Below are positions 26,525 through 39,369 of a stretch of 64,000 nt of DNA, piece by piece. How positions within the stretch are numbered: position 1 is the stretch's first letter; each line of letters starts with the position of its first letter. The notes below the pieces were generated by a model. It did not search any database, was not told where the DNA came from, and saw only the letters and a list, made by a program, of their open reading frames with translations. Made by a program: the position numbers and the translations under genes. This stretch comes from Hemibagrus wyckioides (lineage: Eukaryota > Chordata > Actinopteri > Siluriformes > Bagridae), in NCBI RefSeq assembly GCF_019097595.1, contig NC_080723.1:9023511-9087510 (forward strand), in the 5' to 3' direction.

Positions 26525-27415
26525 TCTTAAACATTTCCCTTTTTCCCCTATGATGAAGTCCTTTGTTGTTTTGGCCGTCTGTTTTGGATCAGTGTCTGGC
26601 CACATTGTGAAGGTACTCTGTTTTTCTGTAAGTTGACATTACCTCTTCCCCTACCTCCTTTCTTCCTCCACACTTTGGTCTTTCCATCACTTTGGTAGAT
26701 GGTTCCAAAGCTTTTGTGGATAATCTCTGTACTACTCTGTGAATTCCAATCTGGCCTGGTTATTCTTACTGCTGATGAGTGGGCTTGCAACACGTGGTAT
26801 GGCCTTTATATTTTTAATCTTGATGTCTTTTTAAATGCTGTATTATGATACCCTTACGCCTGCTCTGTGGAGGTTGGTGATGTTGGTGATGTCACTGAAT
26901 TTTGTTTTTGGGGTTTTCTTCACAGCTCTCACAATGTTTCTGCCATCAGCTGCTGTTTTCAGTGGCTGACTGATACAATGTCTGTTTTTAGTACAGCAAT
27001 ACTTTGCTTCATTTTCAGGGCATTCAGATTGATTGTACTGGCTATGCCTAATGGTTGTTTTCGCCTCTTTTTCAGTTTCAGAATGGCTTGGTTTTTTTCC
27101 CATAGACATCTCTCTGGACCTTGTTTTCACAAAAAGTGCAGTCCCAGGGCTCAAATTAAGAGTAAGCAATCAGAACGTAAGGAATTTCAACAATTAGTCT
27201 AACAAGGCACACCTGGGCAACAAGAAATGCCTGTCAGTCACATGTTTTTGAGCATTCAAAAATGGATGGGTTCAAACAAAAACACTAAAGATATCAGCAA
27301 ATTCTGAGCTACCATCTCATATTCATCTTCTAATCACAAATCCAAACGTCTTCAGAGTATCACACAAGCACTACAATTGGCCTTGCCATTCCAGTACTTT
27401 TGGGGTAGGAGTAGG
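26525..27415 (-). mobile_element. Tc1/mariner-like fragment (transposase N-terminal half)
   Basis: Transposase on the minus strand starts near 27119 with MGKKPSHSETEKEAKTTIRH, continues through TKFSDITNITNLHRAGVRVS and reaches SDGKTKVWRKKG (about 26650), the run into the DDE domain. The sequence beyond is lost. The side at 27370-27415 (GGCCTTGCCATTCCAGTACT) looks like the terminal repeat of a common teleost Tc1 family. The frame is broken. Confidence 0.75.
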
Positions 27416-27699
27416 GGTGGTGTCTAGCATACAACAATCTAGCAACCTACTCTACTCTCTAACAGCAGCAGCCACTCGGGATTCAAAATATTTTTGAATT
27501 TTTCTGAGCAACTGGTGCTTATGCCCACTATCACCGGACACTGCTACAGTGCAAAAATAATGCAACAGCCAAGCTGCATTATGATGTGCTGTAAAAGCGA
27601 CACAATCTCTGCTTACTTCCAGGCATCCAGTCCTTGGCACTGCCTGATGCCAATGGCCAGAAGAAGGGATGTTGCACGGGATGATGCACAGCAAGAAGA

Positions 27700-29830
27700 C
27701 TGTAGTCTGTGCTAGGCTAAAAACAAATTCTAACCAACTGGCTCCTCTGTCCATTCTGCTCTCCAATATCTGCTCCCTGGACAATAAATTGGATTACATC
27801 CGATTCCAGCAGACTATGTGGAGCTCTGTTTGCACAGAGACATGGCTCAGTGACAGAGTTCCGGACGGCATCATTCATCTAGACTGGCTCACCTTGTTTT
27901 GTGCCAACAGAAATATAGCTTTGTGTGGTAAGGCTCTTGCTGGTGGCTTATGTGTTTACACTAACATGGAATGGTCCAAGAATTCTGTGCTAGTTTCTAG
28001 TTATGGCTTATTGCTGGTGGACTGTCTTGTGACAGATGCAGACCATTTTATTTACCACAGGAATTCACCACTGTGTTCATAGTCTGGGTGTACTTTCCTC
28101 GCAGCACTAATGCTAAGGATGCAAACTGCAGAATGCTCACCCAAAATGACTCTTTATTGTAGCCAGAGATTTCAAGCATGCAAATCTCAAATCAGTACTC
28201 CTTAGATTCCATCAGCATGTGGACAATGCAATGAGAATGGCAAACACACTAGACCTTGTTTACACAAACATCCCCACCATGTGTAGCCATGCCCCCACCT
28301 CGTCTCACCAGACCACATCTTATTTATGCATACAGACTGCTCATCACATGCTCTAAACTGGTTCTGAAGCAGGTGAAACCAGGTCAGCAGGAGACATCTG
28401 TGCTTTTCAGGATTATTTTGAACACACTGACTAGCAGATGTTCAGAGAAGGTGCAACCAATCGTGATTCCACAAACTTGAAATAATATTACATCAGTGAC
28501 ATCCAGGCTATCATTAACTACAGGTCAACTTTACCTTCCTATGACAGTCTACAATTGGTTTGAACAGAATGAAATGGCAGCAAGGAAGACCAACCCTCTT
28601 TCCACATGCTTTCTGTTACCATGTCTTTACTTTATGCAGTTAATCGAACAGAATGCTTCTTGACCAGAAATTCCTAGCAAAGCACTTGGGGAATGTGCAG
28701 ACCAACTGGCAGATGTCTTCAATGACATTTTCAACATTTCCTTGAGTAGCACCATTGCTCCAACATGTTTCAAGACCACTACCACTGTCCCTGTGCCTGA
28801 GAAGTCTGCAGTGTACTGCCTCAATGACTATCGTCTTGTCACACTAACACCTATTGTCATGAAGTGCTTTAAGAGGCTTGTCATGAGGCATATTAAGACC
28901 CTGCCTCCACCCTCACTGGACCCCCTTCAGTTAGTGTATTGTCCCAACCCCTTACAAATAATGCCATTATCACCACCCTCCATCAGACCCTTACCCACCC
29001 GGACAAAAAAGACACAGACATAAGATAGCTGGACCCTGGATTTTCTGACTGGGAGACTGTATAGGGAAGAGCATCTCCAGCACCACAACACTGGGGCCCC
29101 CTAGGGCTGTGTACACCTGTCCACTGCTGTTCACTTTGGTGAACACACAGCTCATACCACACCATCAAGCTCGCTGATGACATGACTGTAGTGAGTCTCA
29201 TCAATAAGAATGATGAGTCAGAATACAGAGAGGAGGTGCAACAGCCAACAGCTTGGTGTCAAGATAACAATCTCTCTCTAAATGTGGAAAAAAAGAGTTC
29301 AGGAGAGCACAGAGCAACCATTGTCTGCTGAACATCAACTGATCTTCTGTGGAAATCGTCAAGAGCACCAAATTCCGTGGTGTTCACTTGTGAAGAACGC
29401 CAGCTCCATCACCAAGAAAGTGCAGCAGTGTCTCTACTTTCTGGAGAGGATGAGGAAAGCCCTTCTCCCACCCCCATCCTTATGACACCCTCCAACAGAG
29501 AAACTATCGAGAGCATCCTGAGGGGATGCATCAGATTCTGGTTTGGGTATTGCATCATCTCTGACCACAAGTTGATACAGCAGATAGTAAGGACAGCCGA
29601 GAAGTTCATCGGGGTATCTCCCCGTTTCATCACAGACATTTATACAATTACATCCACATAGCATCTAGCATCATGAGTGACCCCACATACCCATTGTACA
29701 AAGTTCTCAAACTCCTGATTTTTGTAAAAAGGTACCGAATCATTCAGGCTCTTACAAACAGACTGTGTGACAGTTTCTTCCCCCAAGCCATAAGGCTCCT
29801 CAAACACACACACACACTCAACTGTACATC
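27700..29830 (+). mobile_element. L2-like non-LTR retrotransposon relic
   Basis: An endonuclease domain begins at about 27755 (LLSNICSLDNKLDYI, then CTETWLSD). The piece at 28200-28330 (HQHVDNAMRMANTLDLV) is the domain's end. Reverse transcriptase runs from about 28690 ([50 protein letters not shown]). The block that should hold the first catalytic Asp is missing at about 29022. The ADD of the active site is at 29173-29181. The RTAEKFIGVSPRFITDIYT tail is at 29590-29650, then SFFPQAIRLL near 29775. Many stops and frameshifts show that it is dead. Confidence 0.88.
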
Positions 29831-29879
29831 ATTGCACCCTTGCAATTTTTGCATGTTTCTTTTAAAATGCTGCTATTCC

Positions 29880-30092
29880 CTGGTAGACCAGCAGCAGGAT
29901 ATTGCACGTTCACCACTGGGGCCAGGGAATCAACCCAACCACTGAGGGGTTATCTCTCAGTTTCAGCCCCTGATAAAATTGAAGGGTTGCATCTTGAAGG
30001 GACCCTTATGCCAAAATCGAAATATGTGGACAGGATTATCCACAGTGATGATCCCAAACAGGGCACAGCCAAAAGAAAGCAACACTTTTAGA
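29880..30092 (+). mobile_element. interspersed repeat 3' end (AGCCGAAAG-type tail)
   Basis: It carries GAAGGGTTGCATCTTGAAGG, ATGCCAAAATCGAAATATGT and GGGCACAGCCAAAAGAAAG. This is a diverged form of a widespread fish repeat ending in GGGAGCAGCCGAAAGAAG. An opposite-strand copy is at 39188-39355. Confidence 0.6.
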
Positions 30093-30599
30093 CTGCTGTT
30101 AAAAACCAAAACTAAATATAGTAGGGGCCACCTACATCTATTTGCTGCTAACTGTCTTTTATGTTTAAATCCACAGCATTTTACTACTGGACTTTATTCA
30201 TTACAAAACACTGCACTGTCCCTTGTTGTCTTGCATTGTTTGCACACGTTTGCATACATGCACTTTATGTAGTACTGCATAGACTACTTAGTTCTGTGTT
30301 GTCTTTTGTAGTTCTGTATTTTGTGTGGCACCAGTGTCCTGGGGGTAACGTTGTTTCATTTTACTGTGAACTTATGAAAAACATTTCCATTCATATAATT
30401 TCTTCCATTGATCAGATGATTGAATGTTCAGATTCATTTTGTTGAACACATTAATTCAGCAAAAAGCATTCAATTAAGGATAATGAAAGGACAGTGGATG
30501 GACAGACAGATAGAGTATACAATATACATTTGCAGCATTTGGCATATATCAGTTTGAAAGGAAATTTTATCCTAACAACTGTGTGGTAGAACATAAAAA

Positions 30600-31740
30600 A
30601 CTTCTGATGCCTGTCTTTCTTCTATCTGGGTCAAGTTGAAAGGATGCTGGGTCAAGTTGAGCTGTGATAGAGATCTGGTGATGATCCAGCTTGGCTTTTG
30701 AGGCAAGCATTAGTGTTTAAGTGGGATGTGGGCAGCTACCAGATACCTATGGAGTGAATGCTGCTTTGGAGTTATTGTAGTGACTGACCCCTGGCTGAGA
30801 GTTCCAGGGGTCATATGATGCCCAATGACTGACCAAGTTGCAGATGTCCAATCTTGAGAGGACAAGAAACTGAACAAGACATTGAGTTTTAAATCAGAAA
30901 TCTGAATGACCATGTCAGTTTAGAAAGAAGAGAAGCTGTCATCACCATAGCAGTTTAATGAAGAAACATTAAAGGATATGACCTCACTGAAACAAAAAGT
31001 ATAGAGGATGAATTGAAAATATTTGCAAAATTGTAAAAAAAAAGTCACGTGGAGCAGAAGTGGATCCCTTTCATGTCACCTGATATGACTGTTTTTCCAG
31101 GTAAGAAGCAAATTGCTGCCATGCTGTGCCATTCTATTGCTCAGGAGGCTGGATATGAGTCTTGTTATTGACTGTGCTAAAGTCTTGTGAAGTAAAACAG
31201 GAAGAGGTCTGATGATAGTCTGGCTGATATAGAGCCTTAAAGCTACACTTCAACAAATGATGTTTCTGTGAAGTGTGTGACTTTCAAACCAGACTGGTTA
31301 GTACCTTGTAGATCATTCTGGGAAAGAAAAACAGACAACTCATTGTATAAAACAACGTTCAAGAATTTTAGAAAGGAGAAAAATGTTTGGTGTGTGTTGA
31401 TTTTTGTGGTGTCTCATGTGGGCTTCTCAGAATGGCCATAAAACTTGTGGTGTTGAAGGTTGAAGCTGGCAGATGTTATGGAGTTTAAACAGTGATAAAG
31501 GGGAGGTTATGTGAGATGGTCTGAAACATAGTGTAAAGGTATGATATCCAGTCAGCACGTGGTAGAATTGCTGGACAAAAGATTTTATAGGATTTCTTTT
31601 GCAGATTGAGGATAAAACATGGAAAAGAGTTAGGAGGGTTGTAGTTCAGTGCAGAAAAGGGGTAGGAGGGAAAGTCTGGCAAACTCTTAATCTTCTCATC
31701 TAAGAATGTAGCAAAGTCATCAACAGTCACGGATGAGGGC
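30600..31740 (-). mobile_element. opposite-strand LINE reverse-transcriptase relic
   Basis: On the minus strand, high to low: FATFLDEKI, TMFQTISHNLPFI (31540-31490), LLSKILERAVYNQLSVFLSQ and NDLQGTNQSGFK (31390-31290), a decayed ADD region, then LHRYLVAAHIPLKH near 30720. This order matches RT of the L2/CR1 group (the thumb shows a HWLPVAARI-like pattern). Stops are frequent. It is a different subfamily from the LINE at 27700. Confidence 0.75.
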
Positions 31741-31797
31741 GAAGAAAGAGGGGGAAGGTTGAGAAAATATTACGAAGCTTACAACAATCACCTACAT

Positions 31798-32250
31798 TAA
31801 ATGAATCACAATATTAAAACCATCTGCCTAATACTGGGTGGGTTCACCTTGTACTGCCAAACAGCTCTAACCCGTTAAGGCATGCACTCTATAAGACTGC
31901 TGAAGGAGTGTTGTGGTCACCTTCCATGGATCAGATTTGTTTGTCCAGCATATCCCATAGATGCTCGGTTGGATTGAGATCTGGGGAATTAGGAGACTAA
32001 GTAAACACCTTGAACTCTTTGACATGTTCCTGAAACCATTCCTGAACAATTTATGCTGTGTTGCAGAGTACATTATCCTGCTAAAAGAGGCTACTGTCAT
32101 TAGGAAATAATATGGCCATTAAGGTGTGTATTTGGTCTGTAAAAATGGTTAGGTAGGTGGTATGTGCCATACTAATATCAACATGAATGCCAGGATCCAA
32201 GGGAAAGGTGCAGCAGAACATTTAACCAAACCATTAAACTGCCTATACTG
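31798..32250 (-). mobile_element. Tc1-like transposon fragment
   Basis: The plus strand reads AAAACCATCTGCCTAATACT, GGATTGAGATCTGGGGAATT and GGTAGGTGGTATGTGCCA. This is the left part of a common fish Tc1 family whose transposase lies on the minus strand. The SPNSPDLNPTE-like block, with the last catalytic Glu region, corresponds to 31950-32000. The rest of the element is absent. Confidence 0.7.
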
Positions 32251-32254
32251 GCTT

Positions 32255-33981
32255 ACCTTCTTATTTAACTTCTTATCCTCTTTCTTTGACTGGCTCTTAA
32301 GTTTCTGCCTATACGTCATATATTGTGGCTCTACTAGATAGGTAACTTCATCTAAAGCATATTTTAATGTCTTAAAGCTAATCTCCCAGTGTTTGGAGAA
32401 TAATCATTCATTGACTTATCTACTGAGAGAAAAAAAGACCACATATTCAAAAAGTCAGGTTTACAGATTATAGACAGACTGGTTCCTTATATGGATGTTT
32501 TATGCGAAAGGGTGTTTAAGTGATTGATTAATTAATTCATCAACTTCTGATCGGAGAGCTCATGGCAGTTATGAAATGAAAATGTCAGCAATAGTATTAT
32601 AGGCCTGAAATATAGGTCCCCCAGATTTATTTAGAAGTTTATTGCATATTTTTCTCTCAACATTTCATATAAACGATCATGTAGATGAAGTTTTAATTCA
32701 GCTTGGATTGTTAAATGTATTATGACTGTTAATCAGAGAAAACCATTCCAGAATGTGGTATATGAGGAGCATAAACAGTATCTGATAAAATGTACTCAGC
32801 CTTAGAGAGATGACTTTATTGATCTGAAACACAGGGTAATGAAGCAGTTGTGACATGAAATCTACGTTAAAAAAATGTAAAACTACTATCTGCATCATCC
32901 AGGTAATTGCACTCAAAAATGCAGTAGCATTTTGAATAAAACTGTTTTTTGTGTGTGTGTTGGTTGTGGATATGGTTCTTATACAGTGTAGATAAAAGTC
33001 AAGCCTGAATAAATAAAATGTCAGATTTTGTTTTGTGTGAAGACAGGTTTAGTGGACCTGGCCAAAAAAAGTTGACATCAGCGCAAAAGAGTGGATTTTA
33101 TCTTCATTGTGTTACTTATGACAGCCTGAATGGAAAGCTGATTGGAATGAGAGCATTGAGGCGTAATGTGTACCTGTGAGTGGTCTTGCTACCGTCTAAT
33201 AGGCTTCTGTACACTAATGGGCAAGGCAATGGCTCGGAATAACAGCCTAATGGAGAAGCATGCTGATAAGGAGCAAGAGTCAAGCACCTATCCTTCATGC
33301 ATAGTTCTTTGGATGTGTGCCTAATTCACACTGAGTCATAAACTCTCGCCTACTGAGTACAGATGACAACACAAGTGAAATGTTCAAAACATTGGGGAGA
33401 ATGCGATTTCTTATTGTCACCTATACAGCTACAAGAATCTCATGGCTTTCAGCATTAACAAGTGAGGTTTAATGAGATGGCTAATCCAAAGGGAAATTAG
33501 AGATAACTTGCACTGGATTTGTTTGTGTAATGTGCTTATTATTACATTAATAACAAAACACAGAGAGGCTTTATGAATGTTTGGAGGCAGAAAACATGCG
33601 GCATGTGCAGGTGATGCCATACACAATGTTATTAAAGAGTGTTAAAATGTGAGAAAATGAGGTGGAGGAGGAGGAGGAAGAGGAGGCTGAAACAAAATCC
33701 TAGGAAATTATAATCTTTGCTTTAGGATTGATGAGTAGTGTTGGCTGATATCAAAGCAGACAGGCAGCTGTTTTTGCTTGGTGGGAGGGAGGACTAGAGT
33801 CTTAATTAATGTCAGATTAACGGTACAGAATTATTGAAGCCTAGCATTTGAGACTAAGACACACACTGAGCTCATCTCATCTCCACCCACAGAGTTGTGA
33901 TTGACTTCTGTACAGTGTTCACCTTCAGCTGAAATATCTGAAGAACAAAGGTCTGGTCAGGAACTGTATCAGAACAACCTT

Positions 33982-34014
<33 letters not shown>

Positions 34015-37000
34015 GAGTGAGAAAGAGAAAGAGAGTTTTTACAGAAAATACATTCTCATCTACATGCTTATCTACAAAATCACAATTGTAAAGTTTAGCA
34101 TTTCTTTTTTTAAACCTTCTTCATCCAAGATATAGAAAGAAAAGGGAGAAACAAAAAGAACTTGATGATACAACCAACTACTGTAGTCCTGCGCTTGTGT
34201 GTAAAAAGGACAAAGAAAGAGAAAGAGGTAAATAAATTTAGTCTTTAAATAAAATGTATGCAATTAAATGAGTACCTCAATGAATGATGTACCATAAAAC
34301 CATAAAGATACCGAGGTCCTAATTGGCTTTAATAGAGTCATGGGAAAATTCTACCTCTCAGAAATGTATTTATCAGCAGTTAAATAAAAATTGTGTTATA
34401 ATCACTAACTTCTGTAAACAAGCAAGGAGGTGACATAGTTTCTTATCTTTATACTGTATATAAGTATTAGGTCAATCCACATAGAGACCTTTTTTAATTT
34501 CAATCTGAAATTAACACTGACTATTTTGAGGAGGCAAATATACATCACTTATCACAGATAGTTGTCTAGCTTGTTGCGAACATGAAAGCAGCCATAATTT
34601 TTCCCCTGGCTTTTTAGCTTTTTTTTAACTGGAGGTTACAAATGACTCAATTCTGAGTGCCTCCTTTCCATATCTGAGGAAATTCCAATGCAGCAGTAGA
34701 TTAAGATTTAGCTTCAAATCTACTGGTAATATTTCAGAATGGGAATTTAACTTTTTCTGTCAAGTTGTCTAAATAAAATTTGGTATTTAATTTCATTTGG
34801 TAAAAACGCTATCTATTATGTATATTTGGCACACTCTGCTTTACTTACAATATAACTGCCTCCAAAACAAGCATCTAATAAGGCTACAAACTTATCTCCA
34901 GGTGATGTTTGTGTGCAAAAACACAACATGTCAGACAACAAAGGAGGTATTCTTTTTACCCCAAGGATCCTGAAGGTATTGCTGGAAAAGATGAAGAGGA
35001 AAAAAATTCAGGGGCTTACTCTCTGACAAACATAAACAACAGGTGTGGGAGGACATTGCACAAAAGTGAAGAATACTGGGAAAGGATAAAGAAAGAGATG
35101 ACAGGACTTTTCATTTCATGAAAATAACTTGTGGAGGCACAAACACTGCCCTATCTTGCCTGAAAAAAACCCCCAAAAACTCTGAATAGAGATTTCCCGC
35201 ATGGAATTAAGGACAGGACTGACTTTATGAGCAGTGTGCTGCTTTAACACTTACAGTCCACTTCCACATGAAGACCACTCTCTCAGCATGACCACACCGG
35301 TCTTCCTGATATGACACCCTTAACTGGAAGACCATCTGTAGGAAACAAACAGCAAACCTTTTCTGCTACTTTTCTGTTACACCACAGAATCTTTTACTCT
35401 TAATCAACTCAAGTAATAATACAGCTGGTCTACCAAGTTGATCAGCTTGAGCTGTGATCTGGTGGTCAGTATTTGGTCAGATGTTGCTTTTAAGAGTGAA
35501 GGCACTTGGAGGATTGTGAAAAACATTGTTTCCATTGTCTGCATTTTCTATTCCTATATGTCTCAGGCTTTAAGATAAATGCTTTTGGTTAAAGTTCGTG
35601 GTCTAGATCAGACCCTGATCACTTTTACACTTTACAATTCAGCTGACAATTTTGATTTGTCGCCTCAGATAGCAAAAAGTAATTCTTATTACACAAGCCT
35701 ATGAAATAATAATATAGAAAATTCTTTGCTAATATTGTGTGTATAACTCATTTGTGGTCTGTATATATATAGATACTATATTTATTGATTTTTAGATAAT
35801 TTACATTTGCACTCTTGGAAGCTGTTAGCCACTTACAGTGATATGTAGAGAATGATTTATAGGTTTAACCTTGACGAGACATTTGGCTGGTCCACATAAG
35901 AGAAAATAAAAATCTAAAAAAGCTTAAAGGTTTCATTTTGGTTACTGAGGTTCAGATTAGGGTCAATGTATTATGTCAATAGAAGGTCCTCATAAGGATA
36001 GCAAAGTAAATATGTGTGTGTGTGTGTGTGCTCTGAACCAATTAGTAGTGGCAAAGGACAGTGTAGGTCACAAACAGCGCAACCTTCTATGCCAACAAAC
36101 ATTTGCTTTCATAAGAATGGGCAACAGTGCAAAGCTGGAGGCTTTGCCCTACGTGTGTGTGTGTGTGTGTGTGTCTAGTTTTCCCAGTGGCCAGTTGCCA
36201 GGTTTGTTCCAGTGAAAGTGACACTAAAAGTTGCTCAGGGATTTTGAGGCAGCAACAAAATAAATATCTCTTGTGTTCAATTAACTCATATGGAGTTAAA
36301 TTTAGTTAACAGGGACTGTGTTAATTAAATTCCGACAGTTTTGTAAAGCTTCTATTAAAACATCACTGACGATATGGAGCGAGTGTGACAGCATCCTGGA
36401 ACACGAATTTTATTATCACACAGCAGTTGCTTGTGAAATCTAGAGGCTTACAGATTAATTTAAAGTGGATTATGCATTCTGTTTATACAAGTAACAGCCT
36501 GACATGCTGTAAGATTCACAGAATGCCTTTGATCTTCATTCATTTCATATCTAATTACTTTTAGTTTAGCGTAGCATGAAAGTTATGATTGCATTTAGGA
36601 TTGTAACATTGGCCGATTTCGGCTGAAGAACAGGAGACGGTGCAAAAATATTTAATTCTTGGAAAAGATCGTATTAAATATTTCTACATTTTTTAAGTCA
36701 GTTGTAATAGCCAGTTGTTGTTGTGATGCTCTTTCCTGGGATGGTGAATTTGTCATGTTACCTTTTGTGACCTAAAACCTGAACTCACAATGCTTGAAAT
36801 GTAAAACTTGTATGAATAAATGGTTGGCTGGTTAAAATGATTGATAAATGATGATAAAGTGTATAACCGCTGAAACTACAATATGTATATCACTATAATA
36901 TTTGAATGGAGATAATATATTTTTAAGCTTAGCTAGAAGTTCACCATCATGTGTCAGTAGGATCACAAGTCATCTGATATTTCGAAAGATCTCCAAAAGT

Positions 37001-37490
37001 ATTTAAAGTACATTTAATCTTTGACAGTGATGAATTGTATACATTCCTTTGCAATGATGACGGCTGAAAAATTGTTTGGCTGAAAAGAAAAATCCTTTAC
37101 CTTCAGTAACATCTTTATTCCAGTCAGCATTTACTTCTGTACCTCGTGTTAGCTTCTAGCTACAAAAATGTCTATTTTTTTTTCATTAATCACTGAAGGG
37201 AAGATACTGTCCTTTCAGCAAGGCTAACAATACTCCTGCTGAAATAGGTTTTCATCTTGCTTGCTCTTGCTATGCTTTCATTCTACAAATTCACACAAAA
37301 TATCATTTTCTGTTTAAAAGTTGAGCTTGGCAACTGCACCCAAATTCTCCAGTAACTCAGATAAAGGCTTAATCAGTGGTACAGAAAGCATGCTGACAAA
37401 AGGGGTGCTTTAAAGAAAAAAAAAGAAAGAAAGAAAGAAAAAGAGGAACAAAATAAAATAAATACATCTAACAGCAGATTCATATTCTAC
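32255..37490. other. no gene; mostly repeat-free stretch
   Basis: Apart from (CA)n at 33982-34014 and a GAGGAG run at 33661-33690, no repeat family was recognised. Stretches at 33360-33660 and 36310-36640 are of moderate complexity and could be conserved intronic regulatory DNA. There are no exon signals with a coding frame. Confidence 0.45.
33982..34014 (+). repeat. (CA)n microsatellite
   Basis: CA dinucleotides interrupted once by AA. Confidence 0.93.
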
Positions 37491-37511
37491 AGTTTAAATA
37501 GTGCAATTGTG

Positions 37512-37576
<65 letters not shown>

Positions 37577-37613
37577 CATAATAATAATAATAATCATAAT
37601 AATAATCATAATA
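37512..37613 (+). repeat. (TAA)n microsatellite
   Basis: About 34 trinucleotide units with TCA interruptions near the right end. On the minus strand it makes a spurious Tyr-rich frame. Confidence 0.95.
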
Positions 37614-37987
37614 GTTGTTATTGTTATTATTTATATTATTTAAATATAAATATTCTAGTTGGAATTCACATATTTCAAATAAGGTATCTATGTTTAAGAA
37701 GCAAGACTGAAAATGAGGACAGAAAAATTCAAAAATATTCAACTCTCAAAATAAAATTAAAAATGAAGTCTAACTGAAGTCCAAGCAGTTAATTTAGGAT
37801 GAATTAGCAATTTAAATAAAAAAGAAATTAGGAGACTTGTGAGTTACATGTGATAAATGCCCTGGGTTCAGTTTGTTCAGGTTCAGTTTGTTGCCACCTC
37901 ATATTTTCAATAAATTTACAAAAATTTTTTTTGGTTTGTCTTTGCTTGATGTTTGATAGCAGTGTGAAGACACTAAATATTATGATC

Positions 37988-38019
<32 letters not shown>

Positions 38020-38022
38020 AAG
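37988..38022 (+). repeat. poly(T)/poly(A) tract
   Basis: A T-run followed at once by a short A-run (38012-38022), forming a near-palindrome. Confidence 0.9.
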
Positions 38023-38699
38023 AATTGTTAAGGAAAGAGATATGAGATTAATTTGTTTATTCATTTATCTTCTTTAATCTGGTCAAGGACACAGTGAACC
38101 AGAACAAGTATATTAAAATACCAGTATGATTGATCTGATTGAGCTCAATGCCAATACTTTTTTGAATAAGGAAAGCAGCCACACACATTCTGCATTTTTG
38201 TCAACATCTTTAGTAAACAATTTTGCTGCCTTCTCTTATACCCACAGAGAGCTAAATCTACACACACCCTGTCTTTACGTGATTAAAAAGCAAAGGCTAC
38301 TGGGATTCTCGAGAACAATATTAATGATGAAAATACTAAGAAGGAGAGAGGCAGAAAGATGGAGCTGTGAAGAAAACAGGTCTGGGACTGAGTGAAATGT
38401 TTGCACAGGTTCTTATTTATTGCACACTAATGAGTATTTACTCAATCTTTCAAACTCCAGGCTGCTCTTTAGTCTCTCTATTCATTGTTCAGGAGGACAA
38501 TCACCTTCAGCACATTCTGTTTATGACATGCAGCACCTCGGAGTAGACTTGACAGTTGTAAAATGAAACCTGGGGATGGAAATAGGAAACATGGGTCCTA
38601 AGAACACAATCATATTGCTCTAGTCTTCTCTCAATCATGACTGACATTTACAGATCCTCATTAATTTGCAGTTTCACCATTTACTTATATAAGCTTGAG

Positions 38700-38772
38700 T
38701 GAGTGTTCTGGTGAATCCACAGTCTGAACTGGAAACACTAGGCATGAGGCGAGAATACACCCTGGATGGTCA

Positions 38773-38819
<47 letters not shown>

Positions 38820-38960
38820 CACGCACACACACACACACATTCGCTTTGTCATTAACATCTATGGTCATTAAACAATTTTTCTTTTTTAGCCAGTCAGCCT
38901 CTGCCGTGTTTTTGGGATGTGGAAGGAAACTAGAGGAATATGCCAGGGAATGCTATAAGT
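38700..38960 (-). mobile_element. teleost interspersed repeat with embedded (CA)n
   Basis: It carries GGCATGAGGCGAGAATACAC, CCTGGATGG, the (CA)n, then TTTTTGGGATGTGGAAGGAA. These are landmarks of a common fish repeat whose other strand contains GGTGTCCCATTCAGGGTGAA, as seen at 46255-46445. The start-type piece at 38040-38110 may belong to the same family. Confidence 0.6.
38774..38839 (+). repeat. (CA)n microsatellite
   Basis: Over 30 CA units with two GCAC interruptions, inside the interspersed repeat. Confidence 0.95.
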
Positions 38961-39187
38961 GCTTATACTATTTACTCCTTACAATTTTTTTTTATCAAAC
39001 CCTTCAATATTAAGGTTCACAGTATATATATTTTTTTAGATTATGCTCAAACTCATTTAAATCACACACATTTTTTTCCATTTCTACATCCAATTAATAC
39101 AATAGCAAATTCTCTATGCACCATAACTAATCAGAATCTTTGTTTATGTACAAGTTTAGCATTATAAATTTATATTTATTCTTTTTT

Positions 39188-39355
39188 TCCCCTGCAGCTG
39201 GTCCTTTTAGGAGTCACCACAACAGGTCACATAAGCAGCATATTTCATTTGGCAAAGTTTTTTTTTTTTTTTTACCCCGAATGATTTTTTCTGATGATAC
39301 CCATGTATTTGGGTATCTGACTTGTTCAACCCCCAGATTCCCTGCCTGGGACACT
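39188..39355 (-). mobile_element. interspersed repeat, opposite copy of the one at 29880
   Basis: CAGCTGGTCCTTTTAGGAGT and CACCACAACAGGTCACAT are the complement of the GGGAGCAGCCGAAAG-type tail. The later GTATCTGACTTG...CAACCCCCAGATTCCCTGCC matches the body of the 29880 copy in reverse. Confidence 0.55.
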
Positions 39356-39369
39356 GTTATTGTCTAATA

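Noticed and set aside
26319..26534. Poly-His minus-strand frame
   Set aside because: It comes from (GGT)n at 26491-26517.
27452..27784. 110-codon minus-strand frame as a host gene
   Set aside because: It overlaps the start of the plus-strand LINE relic and shows no domain or splice signals.
37494..37742. Tyr-rich minus-strand frame
   Set aside because: Translation of the (TAA)n array.
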